From JAWKWH01 sp040830725 (GTDB lineage Bacteria > Pseudomonadota > Alphaproteobacteria > Rhizobiales > Rhizobiaceae), in assembly GCA_040830725.1 (NCBI GenBank), contig JBFOMG010000001.1, positions 124,001-188,000 of the forward strand: 64,000 nucleotides of DNA, read 5' to 3'. Below are positions 52,282 through 61,630 of this stretch, one piece after another; within the stretch, counting starts at the first letter, position 1, and the number at the start of each line of letters is the position of its first letter. The position numbers and the translations under genes were made by a program. Below the pieces are notes generated by a model. It did not search any database. It had not been told where the DNA came from and worked only from the letters and a program-made list of their open reading frames with translations.

Positions 52282-54762
52282 ATGAAAAAGCCTGCAAACC
52301 CCAATTCTGTCAAAACAAGCCAACCGGTCGCATCGGCACCGCTACCGCCTGAAATTCTGCGCAAACAGACCGATGCGGGTATTTTTGATCAGAAGGCCCA
52401 AGCTGGATCTTCCAGGCTTGTGGGACAAGCAAGGGCGTTGGATGCCATTGATCTGGGGACCGCCATTGGTGGGCCCGGTTTCAATATCTTTGCCATGGGA
52501 CCGGAAGGCACAGGCAGGCACGCCGCGATCCGCTCGCTGTTGGAACAACGTGTGGCAAACGAACCGGCACCGGATGACTGGGTCTATGTCAGCAATTTTT
52601 CCACTCCGCACCGTCCGCGCGCGATCCGCCTGCCCAACGGACAGGCCGTCAAATTCCGCGATGCGATGGATGAGATGCTCAACGATCTCGGTGCGGCGAT
52701 ACCGGCGGTGTTTGATTCAGAGGAGTACAAGGCGCGGGCGGGCGCTCTCAGCCGCGAGATCGAGGAGGCAAATGAGACCCTTTTCAAGGATTTGAACGAC
52801 AAGGCCCGGCAACTCAGCATCGCCGTCATGCGCACCCCAATGGGTTTCGCCTTCATTCCGCAAAAGGACGGAGAGACGGTAAAGCCCGAGGAATTTGAGA
52901 AACTGGATCAAGACGAGCAGACCAGGATCCAGGAAGATATCAATTCGCTGCAATCTGATTTGCGATCAATTCTGGAAAACATTCCCGGCTTGGAAAAGAA
53001 CCGGCGCGAGAGGCTGCGAAAACTGAATGAGGAGATGGCGAGCCGGACCGTAACGGCCGAAATCTCGGAGGTTGAGAACGCCTTGGGAGCGATCGACGGC
53101 ATCAGTGAGTTTCTCGCCAGTGTCGCAAAAGACGTAATCAAGAATGTCGCGGTGTTCATGGAAGCGGAGGAAGCCGCCCAAAACGCACCGCTACCCCTCG
53201 GCGATTTGGAGCCCGGGCGCGATCCACGGCTTCGCCGTTACGGTGTCAATGTCATGGTCGGAAATGACACGAGCAAGGAAAGTTGCGCGCCGATCGTCAT
53301 TGAAACAAATCCCACTTACCAAAACCTGATCGGGCACATTGAGCACATTTCGCAGATGGGTGCCCTGGTAACGGATTTTACGTTGATCAAACCCGGCGCG
53401 CTGCATCGGGCCAATGGTGGCTATCTGGTGATTGATGCAAGGCAGTTGTTGATGCAGGCCGGCGCCTGGGAGGCGCTGAAACGGGTCTTGAAGGATGGAG
53501 AAATCAAAGTCACCTCGCTGGCCGAACAGTTCAGCCTGGTCAGCACGGTGTCGCTTGATCCCGATCCCATTCCCCTTTCGGTCAAGGTGATCCTGGTTGG
53601 AGACAGATCAATCTACTACCTGCTCCACTCGCTTGACCCGGATTTTGCCTCGCTGTTCAAGATTTCGGCTGATTTCAACGACCACATCGAACGTTCCGAA
53701 GAAACAGCGAAGTCGTTTGCGTCGATGGTCCGTCTGATCGGTGAGCGGGAAAAGATAAGGGAAATATCGCCGGGAGGGATGGCCAGGACAGTAGACGAGG
53801 CGGCACGGCTCGCATCAGACCAGACGAAACTATCGCTGAGAATTGAAACCATCGCCGACATTTTGAGGGAAGCCGACCATTGCGCAGGCAGAAACGATCA
53901 CAAGGCAATTGAAGCAGCGGACATCGCCGAAGCTGTCGCGCAACGGCGTCACCGGGCCAGCCGCATTCGCGAACGCATGCACGAATCCATTGCCCGCGAC
54001 ATTGTCCTGATCGACACGGATGGCGGCGCCATAGGCCAGGTCAACGGCTTGTCTGTGCTGTCGCTTGCCGATCAGCCTTTCGGCACAGCAACCCGCATCA
54101 CCGCTCGCGTTCGCATGGGGTCGGGCAAGCTGGTGGACATCGAACGGGAAGTCAAACTTGGTGGTCCTATCCACTCGAAAGGTGTTCTGATCCTGTCGGG
54201 TTTCCTGTCTGCCCGCTATGCGCTCGATGTGCCAATGTCGCTCTGGGCAAGCCTTGTCTTTGAACAATCCTACGGTGGTGTCGAAGGTGACAGCGCCTCG
54301 TCGGCTGAATTGTACGCAATCCTGTCCGCCTTGTCGGAAGTTCCGGTCGACCAGTCATTTGCCGTCACCGGCTCGGTCAACCAGATGGGTGAAGTACAGG
54401 CGATTGGCGGCGTAAACGAGAAAATCGAAGGGTTCTTCGACATTTGCGCCGAGCGCGGTCTGACCGGGTCGCAGGGTGTGCTGATCCCGGCGTCAAACGT
54501 TGAACACCTGATGCTGCGCGAAGATGTTGTCAAAGCTTGCGCAGATGGCAAGTTTTCTGTTCGTGCCGTCACCACCATTGATCAGGGATTGGAAATATTG
54601 ATGGGACGCGCCGCGGGAGAGCGGGACAACGATGGCAATTTTCCCGAAGGATCGATCAACGGGCTTGTTGAGAAACGCTTGCGGGCGTTTGCGGATTTGC
54701 GCCACCGGTTTGGCAAGGAGAATGGCGAAGGAAACGACGCGCGTGATGAGGTGTCGCAATGA
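52282..54762 (+). CDS. Lon-like ATP-dependent protease (LonB/YcbZ-type)
   Basis: 826 aa. N-terminal AAA-like domain with a P-loop variant GPEGTGRHAAI (Arg instead of the usual Lys), a coiled-coil insertion (about 180-270, e.g. LEKNRRERLRKLNEEMASR), then a second AAA region and the C-terminal Lon protease domain from about 580. Catalytic Ser in EGDSASSAELYA and Lys in GGVNEKIEGF are present. Related to E. coli YcbZ and archaeal-type LonB. Substrates unknown. Overlaps the next gene by 4 bp (ATGA). Confidence 0.9.
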   Translation: MKKPANPNSVKTSQPVASAPLPPEILRKQTDAGIFDQKAQAGSSRLVGQARALDAIDLGTAIGGPGFNIFAMGPEGTGRHAAIRSLLEQRVANEPAPDDWVYVSNFSTPHRPRAIRLPNGQAVKFRDAMDEMLNDLGAAIPAVFDSEEYKARAGALSREIEEANETLFKDLNDKARQLSIAVMRTPMGFAFIPQKDGETVKPEEFEKLDQDEQTRIQEDINSLQSDLRSILENIPGLEKNRRERLRKLNEEMASRTVTAEISEVENALGAIDGISEFLASVAKDVIKNVAVFMEAEEAAQNAPLPLGDLEPGRDPRLRRYGVNVMVGNDTSKESCAPIVIETNPTYQNLIGHIEHISQMGALVTDFTLIKPGALHRANGGYLVIDARQLLMQAGAWEALKRVLKDGEIKVTSLAEQFSLVSTVSLDPDPIPLSVKVILVGDRSIYYLLHSLDPDFASLFKISADFNDHIERSEETAKSFASMVRLIGEREKIREISPGGMARTVDEAARLASDQTKLSLRIETIADILREADHCAGRNDHKAIEAADIAEAVAQRRHRASRIRERMHESIARDIVLIDTDGGAIGQVNGLSVLSLADQPFGTATRITARVRMGSGKLVDIEREVKLGGPIHSKGVLILSGFLSARYALDVPMSLWASLVFEQSYGGVEGDSASSAELYAILSALSEVPVDQSFAVTGSVNQMGEVQAIGGVNEKIEGFFDICAERGLTGSQGVLIPASNVEHLMLREDVVKACADGKFSVRAVTTIDQGLEILMGRAAGERDNDGNFPEGSINGLVEKRLRAFADLRHRFGKENGEGNDARDEVSQ

Positions 54763-55487
54763 AATCACCTGCATCAACCTCGATCAGGATACGCATGCTG
54801 CTATCATCGGAGAGCGAAGCCGGCAGCATGGCGGCGACGGTCAAGCTTTTGAGCACCGGCAGCGAAATTGATGTTGAGGCGACGTTTGCTGAAGAGTTGC
54901 GGCTGGCCTGCCGGCTGCCGGTCAATAATTTGGTTGGGTATTCGGGCGAACCGCTTGGACTCACCGATATCGACATCGACCAGATGATCGAGCGCGAAAT
55001 ATCAAGATGTCGCCGCTTGTTCGAAAAACAGCTGCCTATGCATCCTGTACGCTGGGCGTCGATGACGGCGCAAAACGGGGATGGTAGAAGCGAGTCCGAG
55101 AGTATCGAAATTGTCGCCGTGGCGTCAAAGTCAACGCTGGCCGGGCGAACTGCGACCAAAGCGCTCGAAGACGCACTTGCAGCCGGGAAAGCTGTTCTTG
55201 CGATACCGCGCGATTTGCGTGCACTAAGGACAAATGTCACGCTCCTGACAAGCGGGGAGCGGCCGTCTCAGAGAGCGTTGGAGTTGGGCCGTAGACTGTC
55301 GGATCAGGCGCAGAATGAGCTGGAATGGCGCCCGGCACACGCCTCTTCAGTGATTTCGACACTGATTTCGGGCGGAAACGACGGGTTGCTCATAATCGAA
55401 CTTGCATCAGGCGAATTGGGTGGCGAGACCATCGACCGGATTTTGACCAGCGCGAAGTCACCGGTTCTGCTGCTGGCGCGCGAATGA
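54759..55487 (+). CDS. Protein of unknown function, universal-stress-protein-like C-terminus
   Basis: 242 aa, starting inside the Lon-like stop codon. No family was recognised with certainty. It has no signal peptide. The segment VAVASKSTLAGRTATKALED, then VLAIPRDLRALRTNVTLLTS and a terminal ILTSAKSPVLLLARE resemble the alternating beta-alpha layout and final strand of UspA proteins, but the ATP-binding G-x2-G-x9-G motif was not found. Coupling to the protease suggests an accessory or stress role; inference only. Confidence 0.7.
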   Translation: MKSPASTSIRIRMLLSSESEAGSMAATVKLLSTGSEIDVEATFAEELRLACRLPVNNLVGYSGEPLGLTDIDIDQMIEREISRCRRLFEKQLPMHPVRWASMTAQNGDGRSESESIEIVAVASKSTLAGRTATKALEDALAAGKAVLAIPRDLRALRTNVTLLTSGERPSQRALELGRRLSDQAQNELEWRPAHASSVISTLISGGNDGLLIIELASGELGGETIDRILTSAKSPVLLLARE

Positions 55488-55498
55488 AGAATTGCGCG

Positions 55499-56473
55499 TT
55501 ATGAAACCTTCTGGCGATGCTTGTCATACCCGGCTTCCAGTTCACTGCGTAAAAATTCGCCGAAGTTAAGCGGCTCGAACGCGGCGGGCCGGTCAGGTGT
55601 GACGCAACAAGGCAGAGGTGCGATCTTTGTCGCCACATTGGGATCGTAGAAGAACGGGCACGAGTAGCGTTCCCGGCCGGACCGGTTGATGACCCGGTGG
55701 GGCGTTGATAGCAGAATCCCGTTCGACCAGCGATGCAGCATATCGCCGACATTGACGACAAACGAGCCTGGTATTGCCGGCGCATCGACCCAGTTGCCTG
55801 CCGGTGTCTGTACTTGCAGTCCGCCAACATCGTCCTGTGCGAGGATTGTGAGACAGCCGAAATCGCGATGCGGCGCAGAGCCGAACAAATCTTTCGGCGC
55901 CAGTGGCGGTGCAGGTGGATAGTGCAAGAGACGCAACCAGGTCGTCGGCCTCTGGAAGGCAGAAAGGACATCAGCCGGGTCGGCGCCTATGGACAATGCA
56001 GCGACCTTCATCAACTGGTGGCTTAGCTTGCCAAGCGCGTCGTGATAGGTGACGAGCGCCTCGCGAAATCCCTCCAGATGCGGCCAGAGGTTTGGTCCGG
56101 CCAAGTAGGCGCCGGCCTTAATGTCAGGAGAATCGGGCCCGTCCTCCCGCATCATCATGAAGGATTCAGACTGGTTCGGCTTCTTGACCTCGGCAACTGA
56201 GGAATTGACATCGGTCGATGTGTTGATGGGAATAAATCCGCGGTGAATTTCATTGAGCTCCACCGCCATTTTCTCTTCATGCGGTAGCGCATGAAACCGG
56301 CGCGAAGCCTCGAATACGTTGTTGATCAGCGACTGATCGATGCCGTGATGGATGATGTAGCCAAATCCTGCAGTGCCGTAGGCCGCACGGAATTCAGCGG
56401 CGATCGCTCTGTCTCGAGAAGGCTCGCCAAGCCCTGAAACATCGACGATGGGGATCTCGGTAAACTCGGTCAT
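55499..56473 (-). CDS. 2-oxoglutarate/Fe(II) oxygenase, isopenicillin N synthase family
   Basis: 324 aa, full length. Iron-binding His-x-Asp in HRDFGCLTILAQDD and distal His in STPHRVINRSGRERYS with the Arg-x-Ser that grips the cosubstrate. N-terminal DIOX_N region (IPIVDVSGLGEPSRDRAIAA, GFGYIIHHGI). Despite the family name it need not make antibiotics; members include hydroxylases and ethylene-forming-like enzymes. The gene follows the RND pump gene by 6 bp on the same strand, so it is likely co-expressed with it. Confidence 0.9.
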   Translation of the reverse strand: MTEFTEIPIVDVSGLGEPSRDRAIAAEFRAAYGTAGFGYIIHHGIDQSLINNVFEASRRFHALPHEEKMAVELNEIHRGFIPINTSTDVNSSVAEVKKPNQSESFMMMREDGPDSPDIKAGAYLAGPNLWPHLEGFREALVTYHDALGKLSHQLMKVAALSIGADPADVLSAFQRPTTWLRLLHYPPAPPLAPKDLFGSAPHRDFGCLTILAQDDVGGLQVQTPAGNWVDAPAIPGSFVVNVGDMLHRWSNGILLSTPHRVINRSGRERYSCPFFYDPNVATKIAPLPCCVTPDRPAAFEPLNFGEFLRSELEAGYDKHRQKVS

Positions 56474-56479
56474 GCGAAT

Positions 56480-59400
56480 TCATTTCACCGCAGCTTCTGC
56501 AGCTTTCCCGTCACTGGAAATTTCCTCGCCGGCCCTTTCGGCTTTTGGCGCCCGCCCCTGCCACAGCCCTCCAAACAGCAGAAAATATCCGCCGGGAACA
56601 AAGAAAAGGGTCAGCACCGAGGCGATCATCAGACCGCCAATCATCAGCGTCGCCATGGGTTCGAACAGCGCACCACCGGCAATTGCCATCGGTGTCAGGC
56701 CGAATATCGTTGTCAACGATGTCAGCAGGATCGGGGTGACCCTCTTGCGGGCGGCTTCGACCACTGCTTCTCTCAATGCCTTGGTTTTCCGCTCGATATC
56801 GATTTGATCGATCAGAACGATAGCGTTGTTGATGATGATACCGGCCAGCGAAATCATGCCCAGAATGGCGAAGAAAGACAGCGGCCTGCCGGTTAGCATC
56901 AGCGCGATTGGTGCTCCGATGATTATGAGCGGAATGGTCATGAAAGTAAGGAGCACCCGGCGGATCGAGTTAAACTGAAAGACCAACGCCGCCAGCATCA
57001 CCATCAGGGCTGCGGGCATGCCGCCGAGCAGCAGAGCGTTGACTTCTGAACTGTTCTCGGTTTCACCACCGATTTTCAGCACTTCATCGCCATTCATCTC
57101 AAGCGCGGCCAGTTTGGGAGCCACCATTGAGACAACTTCATTGGCCGCCAATGTATCGCTTTTAGCCGAGATCTTGATTTGGCGAAGCTGGTTTTCACGT
57201 CGCAACTGCGAATACTCGAGCCGGGGCTCGAACGTCGCGACACGATCCAGGGATATCAGTTGACCGTCAGCGGGGATGGAGAGGTTTGCAAGGTCCTCAA
57301 TGGAATCGCGAAAGCCTTCCGCCGCGCGCACAACAATCGGAATTGATTCAGTCCCCTCTCGATAGGTCGAATAGGAGGTTCCGGAAAAGAAGGCGTCCAT
57401 GACGTTCGAGATGTCTTCCGATGTGACCCCAAGCTCGCGCGCCTTGTCCTGTGCAACATCGATGACGATTTTCAGCGTCTTGTTGCCCCAGTCATTCTCG
57501 TTTTGAACGATGCCGGGCACATCTGCGAAAATGGTTTCAACATTGCGGGCATGGGTGAGCAGCCGTTCGGCGTCTCGGCCGGTGATCTTGATTTCGACAA
57601 TTCCGGATTCGCCGCCGCCCATGGAGAGCCGCTTTATCTTGAAGCGGGCAGCAGGGTGGTTTTCGACGACGTAACGTTGTGTTCGCGCTGCTGCCGCCAG
57701 TGTACCCTCGTAGCTTTCCGTGTTGATGAGAATGAAGGCGCTCGCCGGATTGGTGTCTGCCGGGTTCAGCGCCAGATAGAAACGCGGCCCGCCATCGCCA
57801 ACAAAGACGGTCGTGTTGGCGATTTCCGGATTGACTGTTTTGTCGGAAAGCCAGCGTTCGATTGCCAAGGCCTCCTTTTCCGTTCTGGCAATCGACGTGC
57901 CTTTTGGCATGTCAAGGTAGATCAGATACTCGGCACGCTCTGCCAGCGGGAACATTTCCGATTTTACCTGCGAGAACAGAGTGGTGGCGCCATATACCGC
58001 CACATAGGCGCCAATGATGATGATCGGTGCAACCACCAGCGACTTGTCGACGATTGCCCCATATGTCCGCACCAAAAGATTGGGGCCCTTGTCTTTTTTT
58101 TGTGATGAGGTCGTCCCGGCGAGCCAGACACACAGCGCCGGCAGGATATAGAGCGCCGTCAACCATGACCCAAGCAGCATGACGCCAACCACGGCACCCA
58201 GTGAGAACGCAAATTCACCTTCGACCCCGTCAAGGATCAGCATCGGGATGAAAGCCGAAACGGTGGTGATTGAAGCCACACCAAGCGGGATAAAGAACTG
58301 TTTCCCAGCGCCAGCTGCGGCCTCTTCCGGCGAAGCACCTCTTGCCATTCGCCCCTGGATGTCTTCGACGACGACAAGGCCATTGTCGACCAGAAGTCCG
58401 AGCGAGATGATCACAGCTGCAATCGATATTTGCTGCAGGTCTATCTCTAGATAACCCATACCGATCAATGCAAATGTGACAGTAAACGGGACAATCGCTG
58501 CAATGATGAGTGCAGCTCGAAAACCCAGGAAAACCAACATGACCAGCACCACCACACCAAATGTCTGTGCGACATTGGACAGCGCACCATTGATCGAGGT
58601 GGTGACGTTGGTTTCCTGATAGGTGGAGAAATTGTATGCGATACCGATCGGCTGGGTGTTCTCAAAGGTTCCGACGGCTTGTTGCAGCGCCTTGCCGATC
58701 TTCTGAATATCCTCCGTATCGTTCATTTCAATGCTGACAATGACCGCGGGCTGGCCGTTGTAGTAAACCGGTTTGTTCTTTGGAGACTCGTAACCGCGCC
58801 GCACGGTCATCAGGTCTTTCAGCCGAACGAATCCCGACTGGCCCTGCACCTTGGTCAGGAGATCGCCAATTTCCTCCACAGATTTTAGGTCGCCATTGGC
58901 TTCCATGATCAGATTGACACCGTCCGCGTCCAGCTCACCAGCAGGCAAGATGACGTTTTGCGCGCGTAAATCATTCAGCACCTGGTTGATCTGCACCCCG
59001 ACCGCGGCGAGTTTTCGCGAATCGATCTCAAGCCAGATTCGCTCTTCCTGGATCCCGAACAGGGATACCTTGGACACACCGTCGACCGTGTAAAGGTATT
59101 CGCGCAGATCATCGGCCGATTGCTTTATTTCAGCATAGGAGAATCCCTCGCCGGTTACCGCCACCGTGGCAATCGACACATCGCCATAGTTGGTGTTGAC
59201 GAAAGGTCCTTGAGTTCCCGATGGCAGATCGTTCTTCAGATCCTCCATCTTGTTGCGGATGTCCTGAAAAATTCCGTCGAGCTGATCTTTGGGAACCGAA
59301 TCATAAACTGTCAGCGTTACCACTGCCCGTCCGGTCGAAATCAAGACATTGATATCCTCGATCTCGCCGATCTCACGTGCAGCCCGTTCTATCGGAACAA

Positions 59401-59593
59401 CCAGAAGGTCTTCCATCCGGTTTGGTGCCATGCCGGGAAATGTGACTGTCACAAGTGCATTGCGAATGGTTATTGCGGGATTCTCGCGCTTGGGCATACC
59501 GGCATAAACAAGCAAGCCCTGAACGATCAGGCCAATCATCACGAGGATCGTCAGGCGGGACCGGCTGATCCCGAAACGGGTTAGAAAGTCCAC
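56480..59593 (-). CDS. RND efflux transporter permease
   Basis: 1037 aa inner-membrane pump with the duplicated 12-span RND layout; long periplasmic loops at about 35-330 and 545-850. Proton-relay region in span 4 reads GLLVDNGLVVVEDIQGR, with the first Asp kept and the second (AcrB Asp408) an Asn, a variant seen in a branch of these pumps. Acts with the adaptor encoded just upstream (5-bp gap); no outer-membrane TolC gene is adjacent. Substrate unknown. Confidence 0.93.
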   Translation of the reverse strand: MDFLTRFGISRSRLTILVMIGLIVQGLLVYAGMPKRENPAITIRNALVTVTFPGMAPNRMEDLLVVPIERAAREIGEIEDINVLISTGRAVVTLTVYDSVPKDQLDGIFQDIRNKMEDLKNDLPSGTQGPFVNTNYGDVSIATVAVTGEGFSYAEIKQSADDLREYLYTVDGVSKVSLFGIQEERIWLEIDSRKLAAVGVQINQVLNDLRAQNVILPAGELDADGVNLIMEANGDLKSVEEIGDLLTKVQGQSGFVRLKDLMTVRRGYESPKNKPVYYNGQPAVIVSIEMNDTEDIQKIGKALQQAVGTFENTQPIGIAYNFSTYQETNVTTSINGALSNVAQTFGVVVLVMLVFLGFRAALIIAAIVPFTVTFALIGMGYLEIDLQQISIAAVIISLGLLVDNGLVVVEDIQGRMARGASPEEAAAGAGKQFFIPLGVASITTVSAFIPMLILDGVEGEFAFSLGAVVGVMLLGSWLTALYILPALCVWLAGTTSSQKKDKGPNLLVRTYGAIVDKSLVVAPIIIIGAYVAVYGATTLFSQVKSEMFPLAERAEYLIYLDMPKGTSIARTEKEALAIERWLSDKTVNPEIANTTVFVGDGGPRFYLALNPADTNPASAFILINTESYEGTLAAAARTQRYVVENHPAARFKIKRLSMGGGESGIVEIKITGRDAERLLTHARNVETIFADVPGIVQNENDWGNKTLKIVIDVAQDKARELGVTSEDISNVMDAFFSGTSYSTYREGTESIPIVVRAAEGFRDSIEDLANLSIPADGQLISLDRVATFEPRLEYSQLRRENQLRQIKISAKSDTLAANEVVSMVAPKLAALEMNGDEVLKIGGETENSSEVNALLLGGMPAALMVMLAALVFQFNSIRRVLLTFMTIPLIIIGAPIALMLTGRPLSFFAILGMISLAGIIINNAIVLIDQIDIERKTKALREAVVEAARKRVTPILLTSLTTIFGLTPMAIAGGALFEPMATLMIGGLMIASVLTLFFVPGGYFLLFGGLWQGRAPKAERAGEEISSDGKAAEAAVK

Positions 59594-59598
59594 GACCG

Positions 59599-60747
59599 TC
59601 AGCCCTCGTCATCCGGCAGAAGTTTTACTTTCAGCCCGTCACGGAGAAAGGAGACACCAGCGGATGCGACACGCTCACCCAACTCAAGGCCATCGACAGC
59701 AATCAGGCTATTTTCCCTGACCCCTCCAACCTTGATCGTTCGGCGCATGACTGTGCTGGTTGGCGGATCGAAGACAAAAATGTCAACTTCGGCAGGCTCG
59801 TTATTTCCGTTCGGTGGCTTGATCTGACCCTCAAAGGGCAGAACCGACAGCGGCAAGGTGTAGCCCTGACCGCGCGGAACCGGAAACTCCAGCGTGATTT
59901 CGACCGCCATGCCCGCTTTCATTGACGGATCGACTTCCTCCAGCGTCACCACAACCGGAAAGGATGAGACCGTGTCGGCACGCGAACCCAGTTCGCTCAC
60001 AAATGACTGCAGAACGATGTCGGGACTGTCTGCCAGGCGAATTGTTGCTTTCTTGCCGACCGCAAGCTGATTAACAACGTCAAAACTGACAGAAAATGCG
60101 GCTTCGAATGTATCGGCAGCGTAGAGCGTAATCACCGGTGACCCTGCAGCGACATTGGCAAATGATTCCACCTGTACCGTATTGATGATGCCGCTGAATG
60201 GCGCTTTGAGCTCCGCCTTGCCGAGGTTGCTCTCTGCGGTTTCAACCTGCTTTTGTGCCTGGTCAACCTGGGCGGCGGAAGTCTCCATTGCCGTCCGTGC
60301 CTGATCAACGGCCGCCTTGGTTGTCACGCCCTTCTTGAACAGTTCCTCTTTGCGCTCGAAATCCTCCTTTGCGTTCCGCGCACTGGATTGAGCTTGCTGC
60401 AGGGCAGCCTGGGCGCTTTCTAGTTGCAGTTGTAGCGACGTGGTATCAATTTCCGCAATCAGGTCGCCGACCTCGACGCGCTGCCCGACATCAAGACTGA
60501 CTTCCTTCAACCTTCCGGAAACTTCAAATGACAACGTTGTCACTTCCGCCGGCTGCAACACGCTTGGATAGCGCCGCGCGGTCGTTTCCTCGGATTCCTT
60601 GATCAGGACTGTTTTCAAACCTCTGACAGGCGGCTCTGTGTCTTCCGCGACCGTACCGCTGTCGCTGCAACCACTGATAAATGTGAGCAACAAAATGACG
60701 GAAAATATCATTCTCATCATGGGAATCCGAGTTGTGTCGTCGTTCAT
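59599..60747 (-). CDS. RND efflux periplasmic adaptor (membrane fusion protein)
   Basis: 382 aa. N-terminal lipoprotein signal ending in TFISGC, with start candidates at 60747 (MNDD...) and 60720 (MMRMIF). Contains the lipoyl half VGQRVEVGDLIAEID, a helical hairpin of coiled-coil type (QLESAQAALQQAQSSARNAK, EKVETA-like repeats), the second lipoyl half ELKAPFSGIINTVQVES and beta-barrel domain. First gene of the pump operon. Repeat copy C lies 46 bp upstream. Confidence 0.9.
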   Translation of the reverse strand: MNDDTTRIPMMRMIFSVILLLTFISGCSDSGTVAEDTEPPVRGLKTVLIKESEETTARRYPSVLQPAEVTTLSFEVSGRLKEVSLDVGQRVEVGDLIAEIDTTSLQLQLESAQAALQQAQSSARNAKEDFERKEELFKKGVTTKAAVDQARTAMETSAAQVDQAQKQVETAESNLGKAELKAPFSGIINTVQVESFANVAAGSPVITLYAADTFEAAFSVSFDVVNQLAVGKKATIRLADSPDIVLQSFVSELGSRADTVSSFPVVVTLEEVDPSMKAGMAVEITLEFPVPRGQGYTLPLSVLPFEGQIKPPNGNNEPAEVDIFVFDPPTSTVMRRTIKVGGVRENSLIAVDGLELGERVASAGVSFLRDGLKVKLLPDDEG

Positions 60748-61070
60748 TCAGGTCATAAAAAATTATGAGCCGGGTCGATTCAACCACCTGTAGAACATTT
60801 TTCGTTCAAGCGGAATCGATTTGGACGAAAAATGCTCCAGTGATCCGGCTTGATTGAGACGCAGTCACTGTTCCGCGTAAACACGAAAATCCTCGGTGAC
60901 AAACTGTTGCCGTTTTCGTCCCTATTTTCTGTCAATCGAATAATCGTGCCGAATGTGGTGCGGCGGGCAAACATCGGTGCGGGAAATTTCCATCCTTCAC
61001 TGTTTGGTAACCCAAATTAATTCAAAATGAAGGTAATTCGGCGAGCTTGTAGAGCAGCCAACCATTTTCG
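60748..61070. other. Divergent intergenic region with repeat copy C
   Basis: 323 bp between the adaptor gene and the IalB gene. It holds repeat copy C (60793-60837) and, further right, AT-rich sequence (60995-61030) likely containing the IalB promoter. No regulator gene accompanies the pump operon. Confidence 0.4.
60793..60837 (+). repeat. Interspersed hairpin repeat, copy C (first hairpin only)
   Basis: 15-bp arms GAACATTTTTCGTTC (60793-60807) and GGACGAAAAATGCTC (60823-60837), pairing at 13 of 15 positions, around a 15-nt loop with AAGCGGAATCGATTT. The left arm and AAGCGGAAT of the loop match copy A. The second hairpin of copies A and B is missing. Confidence 0.75.
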
Positions 61071-61598
61071 ATGCGGATGACACGGAAACCAGTTGCAATC
61101 ATGCGAATCCTGATCTCGACCCTTATAGCCCTGGCTCTGGCAGGTGTTCCTGCAGTGGCACAGACGGCGAAACGTATCTCCCAGCACAAGGATTGGGCGA
61201 CATACAGTTACGACGCCAATTCGGGCAAAGTTTGCTACGTTCTTTCAGTTCCGTCGGCGAAAGAACCTTCCCATCTCGATCACGGCGACATCTATTTTTC
61301 CGTGAGCCAGAAGCCAGGGCAGAACGTGGCGTTTGAGCCCCAGTTTATCGCTTCGTACAACCTCAAGGAGACATCCAAGGTTACGGTGTCGGTTGATGGC
61401 AAGAAGTTCTCGATGTTTACCAAGGGCAAGCTTGCCTGGTTGGAGAACGCAGCTGAAGAGCCGACGCTGGTCGAGGCCATGAAAGCCGGCTCGAAGATGC
61501 AGGTGGCAGCGACCTCTGGCCGGGGAAACAACACAAGTTACATGTTCTCACTGAGCGGTATCACAGCCGCGCTGAACTCAATCAAAACCTGCAAGTAG
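61071..61598 (+). CDS. Invasion-associated locus B (IalB) family protein
   Basis: 175 aa from ATG 61071; ATG 61101 (MRILISTLIALALAGVPAVA) would also give a clean signal peptide. Mature part: QHKDWATYSYDANSGKVCYV with one Cys and a C-terminal Cys (IKTCK) as a likely disulfide. The IalB domain is periplasmic or surface-associated and common in Rhizobiales; in Bartonella it is linked to red-cell invasion, elsewhere its role is unknown. Convergent with the deacetylase gene. Confidence 0.85.
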   Translation: MRMTRKPVAIMRILISTLIALALAGVPAVAQTAKRISQHKDWATYSYDANSGKVCYVLSVPSAKEPSHLDHGDIYFSVSQKPGQNVAFEPQFIASYNLKETSKVTVSVDGKKFSMFTKGKLAWLENAAEEPTLVEAMKAGSKMQVAATSGRGNNTSYMFSLSGITAALNSIKTCK

Positions 61599-61630
61599 TC
61601 AGACTGAACAGGCTCAATTCGCTTGAAAGG

